Source: Maribellus luteus | GTDB lineage: Bacteria; Bacteroidota; Bacteroidia; Bacteroidales; Prolixibacteraceae | Assembly: GCF_003576475.1 (NCBI RefSeq) | Contig: NZ_QWGR01000007.1 | Location: 6,799-70,798 of the forward strand | Direction: 5' to 3' | Length of the DNA: 64,000 nucleotides | Shown: piece after piece, positions 57,133-64,000 of the stretch | Layout: every line of letters starts with the position of its first letter | How positions within the stretch are numbered: the stretch's first letter is position 1 | Notes under the pieces: model-generated | Seen by the model: only the letters and a program-made list of their open reading frames with translations | Told to the model about the DNA's origin: nothing | Databases searched by the model: none | Program-made: the position numbers and the translations under genes

Positions 57133-58530
57133 TTACAAATCATCAGCCCAACCACCGCCGAGCGTTTTGTATAGATTTGAATAAGCGGTGAAAACTCTTT
57201 TCTGAAGCTCAGAATAGTAAAGTTCAATTTCAAACAAAGTACGTTCGGCTTCCAATACTTCCAGGTAACTGGTTATGCCGCCGTCGTACCGTTGTTTCGA
57301 CAGTTTGGCGGCATTGTCGGAAGCGCTCAGCTGCTTTTGCACCAGTTGTTTTTCTTCCAGTAATGTTTGTATGGTTACCAATGCATCCTCTGTTTCGCGA
57401 AAGGCAGCAAGCACCGTTTTTTCGTAGTTCAAACGCATTTGCTGTGTTCGTTCTTTTTCTGCTTCAACTCTCCGCTTGTTTTTGCCAAACTGGAAGATGG
57501 GCCCCAAAATACCCGCGCCTACCGATCCCATCACGGCATCACCGGTATTGAACGATTCAAGGTCGGTACTGGCGAGCCCAAATAAACCGGTTAAGCTTAT
57601 CGACGGAAAACGCAAAGCCTGTGCAACACCAATTCGTGCATTCTGTGCTTTCAGCTGTTGTTCTGCTTCCAGAATGTCTGGTCTTCTCGCAAGCAATTGA
57701 GAGGGCATTCCAACGGGAATATTTTCCGGAGGTGTCAGCTTGTCGAGTTCTGATACATTGTCCAGCGTTTGCGGAGCTTTTCCGAGTAAAACACTTAAGG
57801 CATTTTCAGTAAATGCAATGGAGCGCTTGTACACCGGAATCGATGATGCGGCATACGCTTCCTGTATTTGTGCCTGGTTCAGATCAATTTCCGGTACAAT
57901 TCCTTTATCAAAACGTTCCTGAATAATTCGCAGAAACTCGGTGCGTGTTGCCAATGTTCGCTGGGCAATTACCAGCCGTTTTTTATAATCGAGCAGGCTG
58001 TAATAACTTTCGGCTACACCGGCCACCAGGCTAAGCTGTATGGCTTTCAGCCCGTATTCGCTGGCGGTTAACTCTGCCAGGGCAGCTTCGTTGGCGCGCC
58101 GGTACTTTCCCCAGAAGGCAATTTCCCAGTTGATATTGGCAGTTGCCGTTAACGACGCACTGGTTTTTCCTGTTGGGAAAGCACCCAGTGTGTTGCCATA
58201 CATTGTGTTTCCTCCAAGCATAAGGGAAGGGTAGAGGTCGGCCCGCGCCATGCCCAGGTAAGCCCGCGATTCATTTACCCGCGAAAGCGCCATTCGCGCA
58301 TCCAGGTTGTTCTGTAAGGCCGAATCAATGAGATCAGCGAGCGCTTTGTCCGTATAAATACTTTGCCAGTCGGGAAGCGCGTTTGTGTCGGTGGCTGCTG
58401 TTTGTGCACGGAAGTTTTCCGGGCTTTTGATTTCCGACTTTTGAAAATTCGGACCTACCATGCATCCCGTCATTATCACAAGGCATAAAATGATAGTGCC
58501 CGATTTTTGAAGTATGTGATGTTTCATCAT
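57133..58530 (-). CDS. Outer-membrane efflux lipoprotein (TolC/NodT family)
   Basis: 465 residues from the ATG at 58530 (MMKHHILQK); an earlier in-frame ATG runs into the transporter gene. The signal ends in a lipobox (LVIMTGCMVGPNF). Two coiled outer-membrane-efflux repeats follow, with ARMALSRVNESRAYLGMARA and ARRPDILEAEQQLKAQNARI as signatures. It is the channel of the tripartite pump, third in the operon. Confidence 0.93.
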   Translation of the reverse strand: MMKHHILQKSGTIILCLVIMTGCMVGPNFQKSEIKSPENFRAQTAATDTNALPDWQSIYTDKALADLIDSALQNNLDARMALSRVNESRAYLGMARADLYPSLMLGGNTMYGNTLGAFPTGKTSASLTATANINWEIAFWGKYRRANEAALAELTASEYGLKAIQLSLVAGVAESYYSLLDYKKRLVIAQRTLATRTEFLRIIQERFDKGIVPEIDLNQAQIQEAYAASSIPVYKRSIAFTENALSVLLGKAPQTLDNVSELDKLTPPENIPVGMPSQLLARRPDILEAEQQLKAQNARIGVAQALRFPSISLTGLFGLASTDLESFNTGDAVMGSVGAGILGPIFQFGKNKRRVEAEKERTQQMRLNYEKTVLAAFRETEDALVTIQTLLEEKQLVQKQLSASDNAAKLSKQRYDGGITSYLEVLEAERTLFEIELYYSELQKRVFTAYSNLYKTLGGGWADDL

Positions 58531-58546
58531 TTTCAGATTAGTTGAT

Positions 58547-61500
58547 TTATTGTGTCTTTTCTGCAGCCAACTGAAGCTTCTTCTCGCGTTTCTTTTCGTA
58601 ACCGGCCAGTTTGCCAATAAAGATGAAAAGCATCGGGTAAAGAAAAACGCCCAGGAAAGTGGCAATCACCATTCCTCCCATCAGGGCCATTCCCATCACT
58701 TTACGCGCTTCAGCTCCCGATCCCGAGGCTACAATCAACGGTAGAATACCCAGGATAAACGAGAAGGCTGTCATTAAAATAGGCCTAAAACGTGAGCGGG
58801 CAGCTTCGATAGCTGCATCGTACAACGATTTCCCTTTGTCAAATTCCTCTTTGGCAAACTCCACAATCAGAATGGCATTTTTGGCCGCCATCCCGATCAG
58901 CATCACAAAACTTACCTGGGCAAAGATGTTATTCTCGAATGAAGTGCTCAGAAAGCGGGCACTCCAAAGCGCAAACAGCGCCCCGAAAATGGCAAAAGGT
59001 GTTCCGAGCAAGATACTGAAAGGTAGTGACCAGCTTTCGTATTGTGCCGCCAAAATCAGGAATACAAACAAGAGCGAGAAAGCCATAATAATTCCGAGCG
59101 AACCGGAGGCTTTTTTCTCCTGGTACGACATAGCATTCCATTGGTAGCCCATGTCTTCCGGCAAAACTTCTGCCGCCACTTCTTCAAGGGCATCCATGGC
59201 TTGTGTTGACGTAAATCCCGCGGCAGGTGTTCCGGTTATTTCCACGGCCCGATACAAGTTAAAGCGGTTGGTATATTCAGGACCGGTAACAGGTTCAACG
59301 GTTGCAAGTGTTGCCAGCGGAATCATATCTCCGTTGTTGTTCCGGATAAAGAAACTGTTAATGTCTTTTTCGGATAAACGGTATTGGTTTTCAGCCTGAA
59401 TATAGGTTTTGTACTGCCGCCCAAAACGCGTAAAATCGTTGACGTATGCACCGCCCATAAAAGCCCCAACTGTAGTATACAGATCATTGAGCGAAATACC
59501 CATTTTCAAAGCTTTTTCTTTGTCGATATTTAAATACCGTTGCGGAACATTGGCCTGAAAAGTCGTAAACGCACTGGCAATTTCCTCTCGTGCAATGGCT
59601 GACTGAATAAATTTACTGGCATTTTGAGCCAGATAATCCGGTGTGTTGCCGGCACGATCCTGTAGCATGAAACTAAAACCTGAACCGTTTCCAAGGCCTG
59701 GAATGGCTGGCGGTCCGATGGCAAAAGCCTGCGCTCCCTTAATTTGGGTGGCTAATTTTATATTGATTTCCTGCATCAGATCCTTTACTGTTTTTTCGCG
59801 CTCATCCCAGTCGATCAGATTTATAAACATAAAACCTGTATTGGTGGCCATGGCCCCCGACAGCAGGCTAAAACCTGTAGCGGTGGTTACGAACTCAATT
59901 TCAGGGTATTCAGCCAGGATTCCTTCAATCTGTTTAGCCACCACATCCGATCGCTGTAAAGAGGCGGCATCGGGTAACTGCATATTCACAAAGAAATAAC
60001 CCATGTCTTCTTCCGGAATAAACCCGCCGGGGACAAGCTTGCCAAATAGTCCGGCCAATACGGTAAGCATAACAATAAAAATAACTCCCCGCTTTATTTT
60101 GCGGCTCAAAATACCGGTCAGCGTCATATAGCTTTCGGTCGATTTCCCCATCCATTTGTTGAACTTGCCAAAAAACCAGCCAAGCGGGCCTTTGTAGGGC
60201 TTGGGTTCTTTCAATAGAAGAGAAGCAAGCGCCGGACTCAGTGTCAGAGCATTAACCGATGAAACCAACACCGAAACCACAATGGTAATGGCAAACTGCT
60301 GGTACAAGCGCCCTGTAATACCTGCCATTCCTGCTACCGGGATAAATACCGCTACCAACACAAGGGTAGTTGCAATTACCGGAGCGGTTACTTTTCGCAT
60401 GGCATCGAGGGTTGCTTCTTTGGCATTCATTCCGGATTCAATATTTACCTGAACCGCTTCAACCACCACAATGGCATCGTCAACTACAATTCCGATGGCG
60501 AGCACCAGACCAAGTAGTGACAGTACATTGATCGAGAATCCAAGCAAAGGGAAAAAGATAAAAGCCCCCACCAGCGAAACCGGAATGGCGATGGTTGGGA
60601 TCAAGGTGGCACGCCAGTCCTGGATAAAAAGAAATACCACCAAAACCACAAGAATCAACGCAATAATGAGTGTTTCCACGATATCGCTGATACCGGCGCT
60701 AATGGCAGCAGTTGAATCGAGCGACACATCGTATTTTATTCCTTCCGGAAAACTGCCTGATAGGTTTTCAATTTCATCCCTGACCCGGGAAGCCAGTTCT
60801 ACGGCATTGGAGCCCGGAGCCTGGTAAAGTGCGATGATCGAGGATTTTTTTCCGTTTAAGCGGTTGAACGTGCTGTAGGTTTCCACGCCCAGTTTAACTT
60901 CGGCAATATCTCTCAGTTTAACCTGAGAACCGTCGGATTCAGTTCTGACTACGATGTCTCCGAATTCTTCGGGAGAGTTAAAGCGTTCGGGCATGCGCAC
61001 GGTGTAGGTGAATTCCGTTCCCGGAGGAGCGGGTTCGGCCCCGAATTTTCCACCCGGAACCACAGCATTTTGCTGATTAATGGCAGCCAGAATTTCGGGA
61101 ATCGTGATTCCAATGGCAGCCAGCCGGTCGGGTTTTACCCAAATACGCATGGAATAATCGGATGCACCAATAACATTTACGCGCCCGATTCCGCGAATAC
61201 GCGCCAGCTGGTCTTTGATATTGATAAGTGCGTAGTTCCCCAGGAAATCCTGGTCGTATCTTCCGTCAGAGGTTAGGGTGATGAGCATCAGAACATTTGA
61301 CAATGATTTTACTGTGGTTACGCCCATTTTTTTTACCGACTCAGGTAGTTTGGCGGTAGCGGCAGAAACACGGTTCTGTGTCAGAACGGTGTTCATATCC
61401 GGATCGGTTCCCACTTCAAACGAAATCTGAATATTCATGGAGCCATCGTTGGCGTTGGTTGATTTCATGTAGATCATGTTGTCAACGCCGTTGATCTGCT

Positions 61501-61711
61501 GTTCGAGCGGTGTGGCCATCGATTCTTCCACCGTTAGCGCATTGGCGCCGGTATAAGAGCCACGGACCTGCACAATGGGAGGCGTGAGGTTGGGATACTG
61601 TTCGATAGGAAGGCCGTTGAGCATAACAAAGCCAACAATCACGATTACAATGGCGATTACCATGGCTACAATTGGCCTGTGAACAAAAAGGTTGCCTTTA
61701 CTTTCCGACAT
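58547..61711 (-). CDS. RND multidrug efflux permease (HAE1 type)
   Basis: 1054 residues from the ATG at 61711 (MSESKGNLFVHRPIVAMVI), the family length; an in-frame ATG at 61753 would overlap the adaptor gene by 32 bp. Twelve membrane helices and two large periplasmic loops are present, with NGLPIEQYPNLTPP, VEESMATPLEQQINGVDNM, the proton-relay GIVVDDAIVVVEAVQ and FSLLFVFLILAAQYESW, and MAAKNAILIVEFAK. It exports drugs or toxic compounds using the proton gradient. Order adaptor-permease-channel is usual. Confidence 0.97.
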   Translation of the reverse strand: MSESKGNLFVHRPIVAMVIAIVIVIVGFVMLNGLPIEQYPNLTPPIVQVRGSYTGANALTVEESMATPLEQQINGVDNMIYMKSTNANDGSMNIQISFEVGTDPDMNTVLTQNRVSAATAKLPESVKKMGVTTVKSLSNVLMLITLTSDGRYDQDFLGNYALINIKDQLARIRGIGRVNVIGASDYSMRIWVKPDRLAAIGITIPEILAAINQQNAVVPGGKFGAEPAPPGTEFTYTVRMPERFNSPEEFGDIVVRTESDGSQVKLRDIAEVKLGVETYSTFNRLNGKKSSIIALYQAPGSNAVELASRVRDEIENLSGSFPEGIKYDVSLDSTAAISAGISDIVETLIIALILVVLVVFLFIQDWRATLIPTIAIPVSLVGAFIFFPLLGFSINVLSLLGLVLAIGIVVDDAIVVVEAVQVNIESGMNAKEATLDAMRKVTAPVIATTLVLVAVFIPVAGMAGITGRLYQQFAITIVVSVLVSSVNALTLSPALASLLLKEPKPYKGPLGWFFGKFNKWMGKSTESYMTLTGILSRKIKRGVIFIVMLTVLAGLFGKLVPGGFIPEEDMGYFFVNMQLPDAASLQRSDVVAKQIEGILAEYPEIEFVTTATGFSLLSGAMATNTGFMFINLIDWDEREKTVKDLMQEINIKLATQIKGAQAFAIGPPAIPGLGNGSGFSFMLQDRAGNTPDYLAQNASKFIQSAIAREEIASAFTTFQANVPQRYLNIDKEKALKMGISLNDLYTTVGAFMGGAYVNDFTRFGRQYKTYIQAENQYRLSEKDINSFFIRNNNGDMIPLATLATVEPVTGPEYTNRFNLYRAVEITGTPAAGFTSTQAMDALEEVAAEVLPEDMGYQWNAMSYQEKKASGSLGIIMAFSLLFVFLILAAQYESWSLPFSILLGTPFAIFGALFALWSARFLSTSFENNIFAQVSFVMLIGMAAKNAILIVEFAKEEFDKGKSLYDAAIEAARSRFRPILMTAFSFILGILPLIVASGSGAEARKVMGMALMGGMVIATFLGVFLYPMLFIFIGKLAGYEKKREKKLQLAAEKTQ

Positions 61712-61721
61712 AACTTCGATT

Positions 61722-62879
61722 TTACTGTTCGTGGTATTGACTGTTGAACTCAACTACGGTCGGATTTACGACCATATCGTTTTTAACCTTCTGGATTCCC
61801 TCGCTTATTATCCGGTCTCCCGCCAGCAAACCGTCCTTTATTAGCCATAGATCCCCAATTTTGTTGCCGGGGGTGATTTGTCGGGTTTCGACCTTGTTTT
61901 CAGGATTTACGACAAAAACCGAATATTGCCCCTGAAGTTCCTTGATGCATTTTTGAGGAACCAGCAAGGCGTTTTTATGTTCGATCGGAATGCGAACTTT
62001 TGCATATTGACCGGGACGAACGATCCTGTCGGGATTTTTGAAATGTGTTTGTACCAGGATGGTTCCGGTGTTGCTGTTTACCCCCCGGTCGATAAATGTT
62101 ACTGAACCTTTGTAATCGTGTATGCTGCCATCGGCCAGAACAAGTTCCATATCTTCTTTGAGGTAACGGGATGCATCAAAAATATCCTTGCTGTTGTCGG
62201 CCATTTTAATTACCCTGAGGTATTGGTTTTCAGGCAAGAAGAATTCCACGAAGATCTCGTCCATTTTAGATACTGTATTCAAAACAACGATGGGATATTG
62301 ACCAACCAATTCTCCCACATCGGCCTGTGATTTTCCAATAATTCCGTCGATAGGCGACTTTATTTGGGTATAGCTGAGGTTAATTTTAGCGATTTCCAGA
62401 TTTGCTTCGGCGGCTTCAACCATTGATGTTGCTGCATCGAATTGTAGTTTGGCTGCATCCAGATCGGCCATGCTTACAGCGTTTGATTCTGCTAGTGGCT
62501 TGTAACGATCGAAGTCGCTCTTTGCTTTGGCAAACTGTGACCTTGCTTCGGCAAGCAGGCTTTGCTTGGCGGCAACTTCTGCCTCGTAGACTTGTTTGTC
62601 GACCGTATAAAGAAGCTGTCCTTTTTTTACCGGAAATCCTTCCTTGAAATGTACTCCTTCCAAATATCCCGGTACGCGGGCCCGGATAGAAATGTCCTGG
62701 TAACCGGATACCTCTCCAACAAAATCGACTTTCTCAACAATGTTTTGTTGTTTTACGTTTACTACTTCTACATTAACGGGGGGCATTTGTTTCACGCCTG
62801 TCTGTCTGCATCCAAAAAGTGAGAATGCAATCATAAAAGCAACGATTAATCTGCTTTTTGTTAAGTTTGGTTTGTTCAT
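61722..62879 (-). CDS. RND efflux periplasmic adaptor lipoprotein
   Basis: 385 residues. A lipobox (FMIAFSLFGCRQTG) is followed by the adaptor pattern: beta barrel (VDFVGEVSGYQDISIRARVP, GYLEGVHFKEGFPVKKGQLL), helical hairpin (AEARSQFAKAKSDFDRYKPL) and lipoyl half (YTQIKSPIDGIIGKSQADVG). It links the permease to the channel and starts the operon; a 24-bp palindrome lies 20 bp upstream. Confidence 0.95.
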   Translation of the reverse strand: MNKPNLTKSRLIVAFMIAFSLFGCRQTGVKQMPPVNVEVVNVKQQNIVEKVDFVGEVSGYQDISIRARVPGYLEGVHFKEGFPVKKGQLLYTVDKQVYEAEVAAKQSLLAEARSQFAKAKSDFDRYKPLAESNAVSMADLDAAKLQFDAATSMVEAAEANLEIAKINLSYTQIKSPIDGIIGKSQADVGELVGQYPIVVLNTVSKMDEIFVEFFLPENQYLRVIKMADNSKDIFDASRYLKEDMELVLADGSIHDYKGSVTFIDRGVNSNTGTILVQTHFKNPDRIVRPGQYAKVRIPIEHKNALLVPQKCIKELQGQYSVFVVNPENKVETRQITPGNKIGDLWLIKDGLLAGDRIISEGIQKVKNDMVVNPTVVEFNSQYHEQ

Positions 62880-62898
62880 TTTTTGTTTGTTTATAGCG

Positions 62899-62922
62899 AA
62901 TCACTCTTATAAGTTAGTGATT
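62899..62922. promoter_or_regulatory. Palindromic site before the efflux operon
   Basis: AATCACT (62899-62905) and AGTGATT (62916-62922) flank an inner CTTATAAG. A 24-bp dyad 20 bp from the adaptor start resembles TetR/AcrR operators, which commonly control RND pumps. A hairpin in the leader is the alternative. The rest of the 292-bp gap shows nothing clear. Confidence 0.5.
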
Positions 62923-63171
62923 TTCTGAAATTCAGAATGTGTTAGAACATCATAAAATGAACATTTTTTTAGCTTTTGGGAAAGTTTAAGGGGCTGTATT
63001 ATAGATAAATTGAACCTGGACAAGCCAGAAAACATTAGTTTCAGACTGAATATAGTTGGATGAAGATTGAATTGATTACAGCGATTTTGGTTTTTCGGCG
63101 GTCAGTAAGAAATTGATTGTATTTTGCCAGAAATGCACAAATACTGTAATAATTAAAGGATGTATAAGCAG

Positions 63172-63753
63172 CTATTCATTCAGTTGGGAAATACGGGTTA
63201 CCCCTCCCGAAACCACAAATTTCATTACTTCTGCCGGAGATATGGATAGTTTTTCCACGCGCTCGGCAGGAACCAGGTACAATTCGCCGGAAAAGTTATA
63301 GGAATGTGGAAAGTAAACCGCTGTCATGTCTTTGAGTTCGAATTCGTCCAGCGAATCTTTGGTAATAAAACCCAGTTTCCAGAGGTTATTCTCTTTATTG
63401 AAGTGAACTTTTACGGGGACATTGAACTTTTTTTCGTTGCCCACAAAAGCAGAAAAAAGATCTTTCAGTGAAGTGTACAGCAGATTTAACAAAGGAATTT
63501 GCTTGATAAAAGTTTCGCCAAGACGCTTAATGGGCGACACAAGCGCTGTTTGTCCAATAAACCCAAGAATGGTAAGTGATACAACCAAAATAACAATTCC
63601 GAGGCCTGGAATATGAACGCCGATTACGGGCTTTAGGTTGCTGGCCAGCCAGCCGTCGACGGTTACAAAAACAGTGTAAAGAATGTAAATGATAATGGCT
63701 ACCGGTGCTACCAGCAACACTCCCTGAAAAAAATAACTGCCCAACTTTTTCAT
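63172..63753 (-). CDS. DUF502 membrane protein
   Basis: 193 residues from the ATG at 63753 (MKKLGSYFFQGVLLVAP). Two membrane helices (about 8-30 and 50-75) with FVTVDGWLASNLKPVIG between, followed by the family core IKQIPLLNLLYTSLKDLFSAF and GFITKDSLDEFE, PHSYNFSGELYLVPAE and SPAEVMKFVVSGGV, typical of DUF502. Function unknown. It is monocistronic in this view, same strand as the TerC-like gene upstream (90 bp apart). Confidence 0.93.
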   Translation of the reverse strand: MKKLGSYFFQGVLLVAPVAIIIYILYTVFVTVDGWLASNLKPVIGVHIPGLGIVILVVSLTILGFIGQTALVSPIKRLGETFIKQIPLLNLLYTSLKDLFSAFVGNEKKFNVPVKVHFNKENNLWKLGFITKDSLDEFELKDMTAVYFPHSYNFSGELYLVPAERVEKLSISPAEVMKFVVSGGVTRISQLNE

Positions 63754-63843
63754 ATTCCTTATGATTATTCCGTTTTGTGAAAGTACTCCATTTTTTACAA
63801 ACATAAAATGGAGGTTGGTTTTAGCCCTGCTGCCATGTTATTG

Positions 63844-64000
63844 CTAATTACTAACTTCTTTTTTCGGGAAAAGCACAGAAAGCAAAACGCTTATCACCAG
63901 CACTGTTCCGATAAAATAAAGCGAATATTCGGGTTGAAAGCCCCAGTCTCTCAGGTTTTTGTGAAACAATAATTTGGCTCCCACAAACACAAGCAGTAAT
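63844..64000 (-). CDS. TerC-family membrane protein, C-terminal fragment
   Basis: The window contains only the last 51 codons (reading in from the edge) and the TAG at 63846-63844. The fragment reads LLLVFVGAKLLFHKNLRDW, then a final membrane helix (YFIGTVLVISVLLSVLFP) and the polar tail KKEVSN. FVGAKLL followed by a last helix is the C-terminal pattern of TerC/Alx metal-homeostasis proteins. The start lies outside, so the call rests on a short segment. Confidence 0.6.
   Translation of the reverse strand, partial: LLLVFVGAKLLFHKNLRDWGFQPEYSLYFIGTVLVISVLLSVLFPKKEVSN

Overview
This window is a stretch of chromosome from a member of the Bacteroidota, most likely a marine or sediment Bacteroidia of the Marinilabiliales/Prolixibacteraceae type (the rank below phylum is inference). 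The signs are a SusC/SusD pair, many secreted Bacteroidota-specific families (DUF5686, DUF3078, DUF4268, BNR-repeat proteins), an RRM protein with a Gly/Arg tail, A-rich start regions mostly lacking Shine-Dalgarno sites, and promoters fitting the Bacteroidota TAnnTTTG -7 box. I found no rRNA, tRNA, CRISPR array, transposase, integrase or phage gene; the window reads as ordinary chromosome with several metabolic islands.

Layout. 1-4.2 kb: end of a KPEEAYP-repeat protein and a DUF5686 outer-membrane protein facing each other across a strong two-way terminator. 4.5-8.9 kb: L-fucose isomerase, a GntR/LacI-type regulator and a secreted TolB-like protein. 9-17 kb: small housekeeping and hypothetical genes (HD, CYTH, DUF3078, SRPBCC, DUF985, DUF4268, a degenerate M23 protein, a DUF5009 membrane acyltransferase). 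17.4-24.7 kb: a minimal polysaccharide-utilization locus (SusC, SusD, third surface lipoprotein, convergent GH27) with no linked regulator. 24.9-33.3 kb: an apparent osmotic-stress island with an MscS channel, an N-epsilon-acetyl-beta-lysine operon (ablA-ablB plus two small coupled genes), divergent fused trehalose-6-phosphate synthase/phosphatase plus GH15, and a MarR regulator. 33.4-37.4 kb: a methionine cluster (divergent aspartokinase, O-acetylhomoserine sulfhydrylase, homoserine O-acetyltransferase) preceded by a promoter and a 30-codon open frame with seven Met codons. 37.5-47.8 kb: mixed genes (ElbB, TatD, TcdA, RRM protein, D-amino-acid aminotransferase, CDF transporter, RecG, lone ABC ATPase, PduO, DUF2795, DsrE, YkgJ). 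47.9-57 kb: GH3 with PA14, BNR-repeat protein, DsrE, secreted FAD oxidoreductase, pterin dehydratase, TPR lipoprotein. 57-64 kb: a complete RND efflux operon, DUF502, and the end of a TerC-family gene.

Three regulatory observations stand out. First, a 23-bp block, 22/23 identical, lies at the presumed promoters of ablA and of the marR gene, suggesting that this MarR controls the acetyl-beta-lysine operon and itself. Second, the Met-rich leader peptide followed by a hairpin that starts at its stop codon looks like a methionine-sensing attenuator for the met cluster. Third, fucI and the distant GH3 gene share a near-identical ACAGN triple repeat just downstream of their -7 boxes, suggesting a common regulator, perhaps the GntR protein encoded next to fucI.
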